Shown here one piece after another: positions 44,651 to 53,120 of a stretch of 64,000 nt of DNA. Numbering within the stretch: the first letter of the stretch is position 1; every line of letters starts with the position of its first letter. A model generated the notes under the pieces. It searched no databases and was not told the DNA's origin. It saw nothing but the letters and a program-made list of their open reading frames with translations. A program made the position numbers and the translations under genes. The stretch covers positions 496,001-560,000 of the forward strand of contig CANLRK010000001.1 in NCBI GenBank assembly GCA_947493535.1, written 5' to 3'. This DNA is from an uncultured Flavobacteriaceae bacterium (GTDB lineage: Bacteria > Bacteroidota > Bacteroidia > Flavobacteriales > Flavobacteriaceae).

Positions 44651-44678
44651 AAAAAGAGGCTTATATAAGCCTCTTTTT
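44651..44678. terminator. Bidirectional terminator after gpsA
   Basis: 13-bp arms AAAAAGAGGCTTA / TAAGCCTCTTTTT around a 2-nt centre; overlaps the stop codon of the convergent gene at 44677. Confidence 0.92.
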
Positions 44679-45072
44679 ATTTCATCAATACTCCTTTATA
44701 TTCCATGTGTGGTATAGCTCTTAAAGCGTTTTTATTGATAGAGTTTTTCGGGAAAATATATTTCTTATCATACAGTTTACTTTCAGCAAAATAACTCACG
44801 CTAAACTTATTATTTAATTTGAAGACATCTTCCATCATGAGTTCTATTTTAGCATAAGATTTTTTAGGAATAATAGGCATAGCATGACGCATTTTTGATG
44901 TGCGCCTATCAGCATCATACCCTTCAGTAACAACAAAAACCATTTCCAAATCCGTATCTAAATCGTTAATAAGGTAAGCATTCCAATCGTCAAATTCGTA
45001 CTCTGGATTATACTCCAATACAATAGCTATATAAACTCCTTCAGATTTTGGAATTTCGATGTCTTTTCTCAT
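44677..45072 (-). CDS. Small conserved protein of unknown function
   Basis: 131 residues, no signal peptide or membrane segment. The start MRKDIEIPKSEGVYIAIV is the only ATG consistent with the promoter; the frame is open three codons upstream from a TTG. The sequence is beta-rich (IVLEYNPEYEFDDWNAYLIN, LEMVFVVTEGYDADRRTSKM, AKIELMMEDVFKLNNKFSVSYFAES). It recalls small phenylalanyl-tRNA synthetase-subunit-alpha-annotated hypotheticals in Flavobacteria, but I assign no function. Confidence 0.72.
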   Translation of the reverse strand: MRKDIEIPKSEGVYIAIVLEYNPEYEFDDWNAYLINDLDTDLEMVFVVTEGYDADRRTSKMRHAMPIIPKKSYAKIELMMEDVFKLNNKFSVSYFAESKLYDKKYIFPKNSINKNALRAIPHMEYKGVLMK

Positions 45073-45093
45073 GGTAAACAATAATTATCGCGA

Positions 45094-45101
45094 CAAAATT
45101 A
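45094..45101 (-). promoter_or_regulatory. Predicted -7 element TAATTTTG
   Basis: TAnnTTTG match 22 bp before the ATG at 45072 on the minus strand. It lies within 50 bp after the TonB receptor stop (45120), so this gene likely has its own promoter. Confidence 0.45.
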
Positions 45102-45119
45102 CATAAAAAAGTATTGGGT

Positions 45120-47468
45120 TTATAGCTTGGTTCCTACTTTTATCCCTATAAAGAAAGCTCTTGGGGTAGCAGGGCCATATACGTAATTACTATCTCTGTT
45201 TTTTCCAGAATCAAAATCTGTTTGATAGGCATCAAATATGTTTTTCATACCTCCATATATTTGCAGTTGTGTGTCGGTTTGTTTAAGGTTAAACGTATAA
45301 CTTGACTTTAAACCTAGTTCCCAAAATGCGTCTGTTGTAATGTAAGCATCTGTAGTTTGCTCTGGTGCACCAGCCAAATGTGCCAATTCCATTGTTCCGG
45401 TATATACCATGTTTATACTGGTGTTAAAATGTTTTGAAGCAGAGGTGTAGCTTGCTGTAGCATAACCATAATTATTTGGTGTACGTAAAAAAACACGCTT
45501 CTTGATTTGGCCATCAATATTTTCAACAGGACTATCATACTTGCTTGACTGCAAGGTGTAGCCAGCTTCAAGTTGTATTAATTTGTTAAAATTAGCACGC
45601 CCTTCTAAGGTAATTCCTTTTACTGTAGCCCCATCGCCATTACGTTTTGTAAAAATTTCACCGTGCTCATCTTCTCCTTCAGGATCTAAATAAAAGGCAT
45701 CATCTAAATGAGTGTAAAACCCTTCAAGGGTAAATCCTGCTATAAAATGTTCATTACCTTTATCGTAATTAATAGAGGTGGTATAGGTATTAGAGCGTTC
45801 TCTTTTTAAATTGTCTGCCAGTTGAACTCTAGATACTCCTCCGCCAGCAAAGGCAATGTGCAAGTCCGTATCAAAAGCCTGTGGTGCTCTAAATCCAGTG
45901 CCCCAGGTAGCTCTAAACTGAGCTTTCCCAAAGGGTTTATAAAGTAAGGAAACACGTGGGCTGGCTATGTTATTGATAAGGTGTTTGTTATTGCTAAAGT
46001 CTTTTAATTTATGGTTGTCATAGCGTATGCCCGTTAACAAGTTTAATTTTTGAGTGATATCCCAATCACTCTGTACAAATACACTAGTGTTTTTGGTTTG
46101 CTGATCTACTTTGTAAGTATAAGCCTCAATTTCATCAAATACTTCATCTTGTACGTATTCTGTTCCGAAAGTAATAACATTACTACCTCCTAAAAAGGAA
46201 TTAAGACGGTGGTTTAGCTGTAAACCTCCTTGCATGGTTAAGTTTGTAGATGTACCATAAGGAGGGTTTTCTATGTGATTGTTATAAGCAATTACATCTG
46301 ATTGATTGGGTTGAATTCCTGTATAATGATCTCTATTGGTATGTTGTGTTGCAAAATAGGTTATAAAAGAGCTGTTACTTTCATTAAAGTTAAGTTGATA
46401 ATCAATATTTCCTATAAAAACATTATGCGTTCGTTCTTCTGATTGCTCGGTTAAATGAGCGGGTTTGTTAATTAGCTCACCACCATAACGGTATTCATTT
46501 AATTTACTAAGACTTACTTCTAACTTTTGGTTTTCGGCAGGCAGGAAAAATAAGTTTGTGCCAAAGGATAGGTTTTTTAGCTCTGGCAATTCAGAGAAGT
46601 TATCCTTATTAGCGTCATAAGCATTACGATTTCTGTTGTTAACAAAAAAAGTAGCACCTGTTGTATTGTTTTTTGATACTACTGTTGCATTACCACTGAT
46701 ATTGTTTTCAGGAGTGCCTTTAAAGTTTTGATGTGTATAGCTAATTTCGTAGTTATTTTTTCTCGGAATTTTAGTAATAACATTCACCGTTCCACCAATA
46801 GCACTAGAGCCATATAATGCAGAGCCACCACCTCTAACTACCTCTATTCTATCAATCATATTTGTAGGTATTTGCTCCATACCGTATAAACCAGTTAATG
46901 GACTAAAAATTGGTCGTCCGTTTATTAGTATTTGTGAATACCCTCCTGCTAAACCATTCATACGAAGTTGTGTGTAATTACAGGTTTGACAATCAGTTTC
47001 TACACGCAAACCTGTTTGAAATTTTAATCCTTCTGATAAGGTACATGCTTGCACATTGTCAAGTGTTTTGCTGTTAATAACATTAACAATTACAGCCGAG
47101 TTTGTTTGCTTTTTATATGTTCTTGTACCTGTAATTACTACTTGATCAAGATTAGCTATGGCTTCGGTTAATTTAAAATTAAGAGTAGTATTGTCATCAA
47201 TATGAACATTTTGTTCTAAAGTAGTATACCCCATAGCTTGAACTACAATAGTGTATTGTCCGTGTGTAACTGTAAGCGTGTAATTTCCAGTTTCATCACA
47301 AACCGTACCTGATGAGCTTCCTTTTATTAATATAGTAGCAAAGGGAACGGGAGTATTGTTGTTGGAAACAGTCCCGCTTATATTAAACTTTTCGTTTGGA
47401 TTATGTTGTGAAAAACATAATAAACTTGAACAAATGAATAAAAAGAAAAGCAAAGTTTTTGTAGGCAT
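45120..47468 (-). CDS. TonB-dependent receptor, divergent from the mnt operon
   Basis: 782-residue outer-membrane receptor with signal peptide (ends near LCFSQ), a carboxypeptidase-like domain (about 28-105), a plug and a FepA/CirA-type barrel. The plug contains a cysteine pair (ETDCQTCNYTQLRMNG) and the typical ALYGSSAIGGTVNVIT motif. The C-terminus ends ...AFFIGIKVGTKL. Its promoter overlaps a predicted MntR operator, suggesting it imports a metal or metal complex across the outer membrane for the adjacent ABC transporter. The ligand is unproven. Confidence 0.9.
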   Translation of the reverse strand: MPTKTLLFFLFICSSLLCFSQHNPNEKFNISGTVSNNNTPVPFATILIKGSSSGTVCDETGNYTLTVTHGQYTIVVQAMGYTTLEQNVHIDDNTTLNFKLTEAIANLDQVVITGTRTYKKQTNSAVIVNVINSKTLDNVQACTLSEGLKFQTGLRVETDCQTCNYTQLRMNGLAGGYSQILINGRPIFSPLTGLYGMEQIPTNMIDRIEVVRGGGSALYGSSAIGGTVNVITKIPRKNNYEISYTHQNFKGTPENNISGNATVVSKNNTTGATFFVNNRNRNAYDANKDNFSELPELKNLSFGTNLFFLPAENQKLEVSLSKLNEYRYGGELINKPAHLTEQSEERTHNVFIGNIDYQLNFNESNSSFITYFATQHTNRDHYTGIQPNQSDVIAYNNHIENPPYGTSTNLTMQGGLQLNHRLNSFLGGSNVITFGTEYVQDEVFDEIEAYTYKVDQQTKNTSVFVQSDWDITQKLNLLTGIRYDNHKLKDFSNNKHLINNIASPRVSLLYKPFGKAQFRATWGTGFRAPQAFDTDLHIAFAGGGVSRVQLADNLKRERSNTYTTSINYDKGNEHFIAGFTLEGFYTHLDDAFYLDPEGEDEHGEIFTKRNGDGATVKGITLEGRANFNKLIQLEAGYTLQSSKYDSPVENIDGQIKKRVFLRTPNNYGYATASYTSASKHFNTSINMVYTGTMELAHLAGAPEQTTDAYITTDAFWELGLKSSYTFNLKQTDTQLQIYGGMKNIFDAYQTDFDSGKNRDSNYVYGPATPRAFFIGIKVGTKL

Positions 47469-47483
47469 AAAAAATGTTTTTTA

Positions 47484-47491
47484 CAAAACTA
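47484..47491 (-). promoter_or_regulatory. Predicted -7 element TAGTTTTG of TonB receptor
   Basis: TAnnTTTG match 16 bp before the receptor ATG. The 20-bp palindrome begins 6 bp upstream of it, between the -7 and -33 positions. Confidence 0.55.
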
Positions 47492-47497
47492 ATTTAT

Positions 47498-47517
47498 TTT
47501 TTAGATTAACCTAAAAA
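47498..47517. promoter_or_regulatory. Predicted MntR/DtxR-type operator
   Basis: TTTTTAGATTAACCTAAAAA, a 20-bp palindrome with a single mismatched pair, closely like the DtxR-family consensus TTAGGTTAACCTAA. It lies in the core promoter of the divergent TonB receptor and about 30 bp upstream of the mntR -7. One site could control both units. Confidence 0.75.
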
Positions 47518-47546
47518 TAAATTAAAATTCATCTAAACAAAATTTG

Positions 47547-47554
47547 TAACTTTG
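47547..47554 (+). promoter_or_regulatory. Predicted -7 element TAACTTTG for mntR
   Basis: TAnnTTTG match 16 bp before the mntR ATG at 47570. It overlaps the TTG codon at 47552 that opens a slightly longer frame, which supports the ATG at 47570. Confidence 0.6.
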
Positions 47555-47569
47555 TCTAAAAAAATAGAA

Positions 47570-48229
47570 ATGCTTTCTAAGTCTGAAGAAAATTATTTAA
47601 AAGCCATATTTCACTTGAGTATAAAAACGGAAAAAGGGATAAGCACCAACGCTATTGCGCAGCAATTAGACACTAAGGCTTCATCGGTAACCGATATGGT
47701 TAAAAGATTAGCAGAAAAAGAGTTGGTTTTTTATAAAAAATACCAAGGAGTAGAGTTAACTGCTAGTGGAGAAAAAATTGCGGCTAATGTAATTCGGAAG
47801 CATAGGTTATGGGAAGTGTTATTAGTGGAAAAATTCAATTTTAATTGGGATGAGGTGCACGAAGTTGCAGAACAGTTAGAACACATTCATTCAGAAAAGC
47901 TGATAAATGAATTGGATGCATTTTTAGGGCATCCAAAATACGATCCGCATGGAGACCCTATTCCGGACAAAGAAGGTAATATTAATTTTGTCGAAAAAGC
48001 GTTGTTGTCAACAATTGCTATAACAGAAAAAGCTCTATGCGTTGGGGTTAAAGATACTTCTTCAGATTTTTTAAGGTATTTGGATAAACAAGGAATAGCC
48101 TTAGGAAAAGAAATTAAGGTGTTGGAAAAAGAAGCTTTTGATAATTCTATGCAAATAGAAATAGAAGGTAATCAGTTTGTGATATCACAGCAAATTGCAA
48201 ATAACATATATGTAAAAAATAAAGGATGA
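47570..48229 (+). CDS. mntR: Metal-dependent transcriptional regulator, MntR/DtxR family
   Basis: 219 residues: winged helix (MLSKSEENYLKAIFHLS, KASSVTDMVKRLAEKELVFYKKYQGVELTASG), dimer/metal domain and a C-terminal FeoA-like SH3 domain (about 145-215). Metal ligands are mixed. Glu101-x-x-Glu104-His105 (AEQLEHI) matches manganese-type MntR and differs from the Cys of iron-type DtxR, but positions equivalent to MntR Asp8 and Glu11 are Asn8 and Lys11. It probably represses this operon and the divergent receptor when metal is plentiful. ATGA overlap with mntA. Confidence 0.92.
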   Translation: MLSKSEENYLKAIFHLSIKTEKGISTNAIAQQLDTKASSVTDMVKRLAEKELVFYKKYQGVELTASGEKIAANVIRKHRLWEVLLVEKFNFNWDEVHEVAEQLEHIHSEKLINELDAFLGHPKYDPHGDPIPDKEGNINFVEKALLSTIAITEKALCVGVKDTSSDFLRYLDKQGIALGKEIKVLEKEAFDNSMQIEIEGNQFVISQQIANNIYVKNKG

Positions 48230-49140
48230 AAAAATATAGTGTAATATTAATATTATTACTGCTTTTAGCGTGTAAGAAAACAGAAGATAAGTTACAAGTA
48301 GGAAAATTACACGTGGTAACTACAACATCGCAAGTTACTGATTTGGTAAATGAAATCGCCGGAGCTAATGTTGTTGTAGAAGGCTTAATGGGTGCTGGTG
48401 TTGATCCGCATTTGTATAAAGCAAGCGAAGGTGATGTAACCAAGTTTTATAATGCTGATGTGATTTTTTATAACGGATTGCATTTAGAAGGAAAACTTGA
48501 GGATGTGTTTGAAAAAATGCGTCACCAAAATAAAAAGACTATTGCTGTTGCAGAGGCTCTTGATAAAACAGAGTTAATTGCATCTGAAGATTTTGCGTCG
48601 AGCTATGATCCTCATTTTTGGTTTTCTATTCCCAATTGGAAAAAAGCAGCTAATTATGTGGCTAATCAATTAAAACAAATTGATCCGAAAAATCAGCAAG
48701 CCTATACCGAAAATGCTAAAAAATACATTCAAAAACTAGAGGTATTAGAACGTACAATTGCAAACCAGTTAACAAAACTGCCTAAAGAACAACGTGTTTT
48801 AGTTACGGCCCATGATGCTTTTGCATATTTCGGACAAGAGCACGGTTTTAATGTAGTTAGTCTTCAAGGTTTATCAACGGCAACAGAGGCAGGTGTGAAA
48901 GATGTACAGCGAATAACGGAATTTATTATAACCCATGAAGTAAAAGCTATTTTTGTAGAAAGCTCGGTGCCAGTAAGAACTGTTGAAGCTTTACAAGCAG
49001 CAGTAAGAGCTAAGAATCATGAAGTACGCATTGGGGGTACGTTATTTTCTGATGCACTAGGTAATCCTGAAACAAAAGAAGGAACCTATGTAGGAATGTA
49101 TGAATATAACATGCGAACAATTGTAAATGCATTAAAATAA
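48226..49140 (+). CDS. mntA: Metal ABC transporter substrate-binding lipoprotein
   Basis: 304-residue lipoprotein (lipobox LLAC, Cys16) of the cluster A-I (TroA/ZnuA/PsaA) family. Four metal ligands are readable by alignment with TroA: His62 (DPHLYK), His130 (DPHFWF), His196 (TAHDAF) and Asp276 (FSDALG). The His-rich loop of zinc-specific ZnuA is absent. This favours Mn or Fe over Zn but does not settle it. Start and stop overlap both neighbours by 1-4 bp, indicating translational coupling. Confidence 0.93.
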   Translation: MKKYSVILILLLLLACKKTEDKLQVGKLHVVTTTSQVTDLVNEIAGANVVVEGLMGAGVDPHLYKASEGDVTKFYNADVIFYNGLHLEGKLEDVFEKMRHQNKKTIAVAEALDKTELIASEDFASSYDPHFWFSIPNWKKAANYVANQLKQIDPKNQQAYTENAKKYIQKLEVLERTIANQLTKLPKEQRVLVTAHDAFAYFGQEHGFNVVSLQGLSTATEAGVKDVQRITEFIITHEVKAIFVESSVPVRTVEALQAAVRAKNHEVRIGGTLFSDALGNPETKEGTYVGMYEYNMRTIVNALK

Positions 49141-49877
49141 TGGAAAAGGAAGTTGCGGTTGCTATTGATGATTTAACGGTTGCTTATAACTACAAGCCCG
49201 TACTGTGGGATATTGATTTAGCTATTCCTAAAGGGGTTTTAATGGCGATTGTTGGTCCTAATGGAGCTGGAAAAAGTACGTTAATTAAATCAATATTAGG
49301 AATTATAAAACCTATTGCTGGTTCAGTTACGGTATTTGGAAAACCATATACTAAGCAACGAAAAAAAGTAGCTTACGTACCTCAGAAAGGAAGCGTTGAT
49401 TGGGATTTCCCTACAACAGCACTAGATGTTGTTTTAATGGGAACCTACGGTAGTTTAGGCTGGATAAAACGACCAGGTAAAACTCAAAAAAAAGCAGCAT
49501 TAGAAGCTTTAGAAAAAGTAGGAATGCTTCCGTTTAAAAACAGGCAAATAAGTCAGCTTTCTGGTGGGCAACAACAACGGATATTTTTAGCAAGAGCTTT
49601 GGTGCAAAATGCAGAAATTTATTTTATGGATGAGCCTTTTCAAGGGGTTGATGCTACAACAGAAAAAGCAATAATTAATATTTTAAAAGCATTGCGAAAA
49701 GCAGGGAAAACGGTGGTTGTTGTGCATCATGATTTACAAACAGTACCAGAATATTTTGATTGGGTTACATTTTTAAATGTTAAAAAAATTGCAACAGGAC
49801 CTGTGAAAGATATTTTTAACAATGAAAACTTAATTAAAACCTACGGTATTAATTATCAAGTAAGTATTCAAGAGTAG
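49140..49877 (+). CDS. mntB: Metal ABC transporter ATP-binding protein
   Basis: 245 residues. Walker [11 protein letters not shown]-loop [11 protein letters not shown], signature LSGGQQQR, Walker B EIYFMDEP, switch HHD. All are typical of Mn/Zn/Fe importer ATPases of the ABC cluster A-I group. ATG overlaps the mntA stop by one base. Confidence 0.95.
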   Translation: MEKEVAVAIDDLTVAYNYKPVLWDIDLAIPKGVLMAIVGPNGAGKSTLIKSILGIIKPIAGSVTVFGKPYTKQRKKVAYVPQKGSVDWDFPTTALDVVLMGTYGSLGWIKRPGKTQKKAALEALEKVGMLPFKNRQISQLSGGQQQRIFLARALVQNAEIYFMDEPFQGVDATTEKAIINILKALRKAGKTVVVVHHDLQTVPEYFDWVTFLNVKKIATGPVKDIFNNENLIKTYGINYQVSIQE

Positions 49878-49879
49878 TG

Positions 49880-51010
49880 ATGATTGATTTAGTGGACTAT
49901 ATAGAACAAATATTTTCTGATTATACTTTCAGAACCATAAGTATAGGTACCGCTGTTTTAGGAGCTGTTTGTGGTATGTTGGGGTGTTTTGCAGTATTAC
50001 GTAAACAAAGTCTTTTAGGTGATGCTATTTCGCACGCAGCATTACCTGGTATAGCTATAGCTTTTTTAATAACAGGAGCAAAAGATAATAGCACATTATT
50101 GTTGGGAGCATTAATAAGCGGATTGTTAGGTGCGTATTGGATTAAGTCAATTACAGCAAAAACGCACTTAAAATCGGATACTGCTTTAGGTTTGATACTT
50201 TCATTGTTTTTTGGAGTAGGAATGTTACTACTTACATTCATTCAAAAACAACCCAATGCAAATCAAGCAGGGTTAGATAAATATTTGTTTGGGCAAGCAG
50301 CTACTTTGTTAGAAAAAGATATTTGGTTAATGATTTTTGTAACTGTTATTTGTTTACTTGTTTTATTGTTGTTCTGGAAAGAATTTAAACTGCTGTTGTT
50401 TGATGCCGATTATACTAAAACATTGGGTTTTAATATTAAGTTATTAGATGTATTAATTACATCTTTTATAGTAATAGCTATTATACTTGGTTTACAGACT
50501 GTAGGTGTGGTGTTAATGAGTGCATTATTATTAGCTCCTGCGGCGGCGGCTAGGCAATGGACTAATAGCTTAGGGGTAATGGTAGTTATTGCAGGGGTTT
50601 TTGGAGCTTTATCTGGAGTTTTAGGAACAGGTATAAGTGCGATGCAATCAAATTTATCTACAGGTCCGGTAATTGTATTAGTGGCTTCTGTAATTGTATT
50701 AATTTCATTTGTGTTTTCTCCTAGTAGAGGTTTGTTGTTTAAAGAAATTAGATTTAGGAAAAACCGAAACGACATCAAACTACATAAAACATTAGCTTTT
50801 ATGTATGATATAGCTAAAAGCCATGAGAATATTTCTCACCCACATACTATAAAGATATTAAACAACTTTCAAGGGTACACCAAAAAGTCTTTATATAAGC
50901 TAGAACAAGAGGGTCTTATAAAGATAGATGGAGCAAATTGGTATTTGACCGAAGAAGGGTTTTACAAGGCGAAAAACTTATACAATCAAAATGTTTCATT
51001 AGATGACTAG
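49880..51010 (+). CDS. mntC: Metal ABC transporter permease with C-terminal winged-helix-like tail
   Basis: 376 residues: ABC-3 permease (about 1-283; motifs SLLGDAISHAALPGIA, LLAPAAAARQW) with eight or nine transmembrane helices. A further about 90 residues follow (RFRKNRNDIKLHKTLAFMY, then GYTKKSLYKLEQEGLIKIDGANWYLTEEGFY in part) that look like a DNA-binding winged helix and resemble the wing of MntR next door. A GTG three bases upstream is less likely than this ATG. In Chlamydia the related YtgC permease is fused to the DtxR-like repressor YtgR; see findings. Overlaps mntD by 8 bp. Confidence 0.9.
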   Translation: MIDLVDYIEQIFSDYTFRTISIGTAVLGAVCGMLGCFAVLRKQSLLGDAISHAALPGIAIAFLITGAKDNSTLLLGALISGLLGAYWIKSITAKTHLKSDTALGLILSLFFGVGMLLLTFIQKQPNANQAGLDKYLFGQAATLLEKDIWLMIFVTVICLLVLLLFWKEFKLLLFDADYTKTLGFNIKLLDVLITSFIVIAIILGLQTVGVVLMSALLLAPAAAARQWTNSLGVMVVIAGVFGALSGVLGTGISAMQSNLSTGPVIVLVASVIVLISFVFSPSRGLLFKEIRFRKNRNDIKLHKTLAFMYDIAKSHENISHPHTIKILNNFQGYTKKSLYKLEQEGLIKIDGANWYLTEEGFYKAKNLYNQNVSLDD

Positions 51011-52163
51011 TGCACAAATCGTAATACAATTAATAGCAAGTTTAACAGCAATAGCCTGTGCTATACCTGGAGTATTTTTAGTGCTTAGAAAAATGGCCTT
51101 AATTAGTGATGCGATTAGCCATGCTATATTACCTGGTATAGTTGTCGGGTTTTTTATTACACATGACATGTCATCTCCTGTGTTAATTATTTTGGCTGCA
51201 TTAACAGGGATACTCACCGTTTTTTTAGTAGAGTTTATTCAAAAAACAGGTTTGGTAAAAGAAGATACAGCTATTGGCTTAATATTTCCCGCTCTATTTA
51301 GTATTGGAGTAATTTTAATAGCAAAAAATGCTAATGATGTGCATTTAGATATTGATGCTGTTTTGTTAGGGGAACTTGCTTTTGCACCATTTGATAGAGT
51401 AGTATATAATGGAATAGACTTTGGGCCAAAAGCACTTTGGGTAATAGGAAGTATTTTAAGTGCTATACTTATATTATTAGTTGCATTTTTTAAAGAAATA
51501 AAACTAAGTACTTTTGATGTAGGATTAGCCTCTGCATTAGGTTTTTCTCCTGCAATACTTCATTATGGTTTAATGACAGTAGCGTCGGTAACAACCGTTG
51601 GTGCTTTTGATGCTGTAGGAGCTATATTGGTAGTAGCTTTAACAATAGCACCAGCTGCAACAGCATATCTATTGACTAAAGATTTAAAAAAAATGTTATT
51701 CTTAGCTGTTGGTTTTGGGATATTTTCATCTATCTCTGGGTATTGGTTAGCGCATAATTTAGACGCTTCAATAGCGGGATCAATAGCTACTATTTTAGGG
51801 GTACTTTTTTTATTAGTTTACTTATTTGCTCCTAAATCAGGAATGATATCTGTGGCATATAAACAACAACGTCAAAAAATAGAGGTGTTACTATTAACTT
51901 TTTTATTACATTTAAGAAATCATAAAGAAAAGGAAGAGCGACATATAAATCATTTAAACGAACATATTAATTGGAAGAAGTCTCAATCAAAAAAAGTGTT
52001 AGACTTGGCTTTGAAAAATAATATGATTGAAGTTAATGCCAACGTTGTTGCTTTGACAGATAAAGGGAAAGTGTTTACTGAAAACGCAATTAACTACATT
52101 ACAGCAGGTAGCGAAGAAGCTATTGAAGAAATGAAAAAAGAGTTCTTTTTGTTTAGGGGGTAA
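51003..52163 (+). CDS. mntD: Second metal ABC transporter permease with C-terminal winged-helix-like tail
   Basis: 386 residues: ABC-3 permease (about 1-283; MALISDAISHAILPGIV, LTIAPAATAYLL) and a C-terminal extension (about 290-370: RQKIEVLLLTFLLHLRN, KSQSKKVLDLALKNNMIEVNANVVALTDKGKVF in part) with helix-turn-helix then a short wing, and an acidic last helix. Two permeases in one locus suggest a heterodimeric membrane channel. The extension pattern is shared with mntC although the sequences differ. Followed by a promoterless gap of 77 bp. Confidence 0.9.
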   Translation: MTSAQIVIQLIASLTAIACAIPGVFLVLRKMALISDAISHAILPGIVVGFFITHDMSSPVLIILAALTGILTVFLVEFIQKTGLVKEDTAIGLIFPALFSIGVILIAKNANDVHLDIDAVLLGELAFAPFDRVVYNGIDFGPKALWVIGSILSAILILLVAFFKEIKLSTFDVGLASALGFSPAILHYGLMTVASVTTVGAFDAVGAILVVALTIAPAATAYLLTKDLKKMLFLAVGFGIFSSISGYWLAHNLDASIAGSIATILGVLFLLVYLFAPKSGMISVAYKQQRQKIEVLLLTFLLHLRNHKEKEERHINHLNEHINWKKSQSKKVLDLALKNNMIEVNANVVALTDKGKVFTENAINYITAGSEEAIEEMKKEFFLFRG

Positions 52164-52240
52164 AACAAAAAAACTAATTTATTTCACAGTTAATTCGTTT
52201 TTTTTTGGTCAATACAATTTTTTTTATACTTTTACAGCCT

Positions 52241-52435
52241 ATGAAAAATAGAACCAATATGAAATCGGGAGCATTATTAATACTAGTATTGTTACTTGCG
52301 TGTCCACTAGTTTTTTCTCAGGTACCGCCTGCGCCACAACAACCACCACCACAGTTACCTGTTAATGGGGGGCTTATAGCGTTAGTGTTGGCTGGTTTAT
52401 TTTATGGGGTTAAAAAATCTCTAAAGAAGAAATAG
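52241..52435 (+). CDS. Small exported protein with PID-CTERM-like sorting tail
   Basis: 64 residues. A signal peptide (about 7-28, ends near VFSQ) is followed by a Pro/Gln linker (VPPAPQQPPPQ) and the tail LPVNGGLIALVLAGLFYGVKK with three final Lys. This matches the Bacteroidota PID-CTERM type of C-terminal sorting signal (normally PIDGGL...), here with PVNGG. Almost nothing lies between signal and tail, so the mature product would be very short. It abuts the convergent ribE stop with no spacing. A start at 52259 is also possible. Confidence 0.7.
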   Translation: MKNRTNMKSGALLILVLLLACPLVFSQVPPAPQQPPPQLPVNGGLIALVLAGLFYGVKKSLKKK

Positions 52436-53023
52436 TTAGTTTCTTTTATGTAGTCTTGCTACATATTTTCCTATTACATCAAATTCTAAATTGATTATAT
52501 CACCTGTTTTTAAGTATTTGAAAATAGTGTTTTCGTATGTGTACGGTATAATTGCTACACTAAACTCGTTGTTTTTTGAATTTACTACAGTTAAACTAGT
52601 GCCGTTTACAGTTATTGATCCTTTCTCAATAGTAACGTTTCCTAATGATTCGTCGTATTTAAAAGTGTAAATCCAACTACCATTTTCTTCTTTAATAGTA
52701 ACACATTTTCCTATTTGGTCTACATGTCCTTGAACAATGTGTCCGTCTAGTCTATCGCCAAGTTTCATACCTCGCTCTAAGTTTACTAAATCATTAATTT
52801 TAAAATTGCTTAAAGTAGTTTTGTCTAGTGTTTCTTGTATGGCGGTAACCGTATATTCATCGTTGTTAATAGCTACAACAGTTAGGCATACGCCATTATG
52901 AGCTACGCTTTGATCAATTTTTAACTCATTAGTAAAGTTGCTTTTTATTGTGTAATGAACATTTGTTCCTTCTTTTTCAATGGCAACTATTCTACCTAAC
53001 GTTTCTACAATACCTGTGAACAT
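52436..53023 (-). CDS. ribE: Riboflavin synthase
   Basis: Dismutates two 6,7-dimethyl-8-ribityllumazines into riboflavin. The 195 residues are two lumazine-binding beta-barrel repeats starting MFTGIVETLG; VAHNGVCLTVV and KGSITVNGTSLTVV mark repeats one and two. Length usual. No FMN riboswitch was seen upstream. Its stop touches the stop of the convergent small gene. Confidence 0.96.
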   Translation of the reverse strand: MFTGIVETLGRIVAIEKEGTNVHYTIKSNFTNELKIDQSVAHNGVCLTVVAINNDEYTVTAIQETLDKTTLSNFKINDLVNLERGMKLGDRLDGHIVQGHVDQIGKCVTIKEENGSWIYTFKYDESLGNVTIEKGSITVNGTSLTVVNSKNNEFSVAIIPYTYENTIFKYLKTGDIINLEFDVIGKYVARLHKRN

Positions 53024-53054
53024 ATTTAATAATTAATTGGTTACTTTTGTAGTT

Positions 53055-53062
53055 CAAAATTA
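53055..53062 (-). promoter_or_regulatory. Predicted -7 element TAATTTTG for ribE
   Basis: TAnnTTTG on the minus strand 32 bp before the ribE ATG. A second TACTTTTG on the plus strand (53042-53049) is 72 bp before pdxA and may serve it. Confidence 0.48.
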
Positions 53063-53120
53063 CAATAAAATTACCTTTAAGGGAGTATTGTGTTATATAA
53101 AAGTAAGCGATTTTTAGTGT

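Noticed and set aside
50410-50778. Minus-strand frame opposite mntC
   Set aside because: Low-complexity shadow of membrane-helix codons.
48226-52163. Assigning the importer firmly to zinc (znuABC)
   Set aside because: No His-rich loop in the binding protein and the regulator is DtxR/MntR type rather than Zur/Fur; the metal is still left open.
52436-53023. FMN riboswitch upstream of ribE
   Set aside because: Leader of about 30 bp is too short and lacks the conserved elements.
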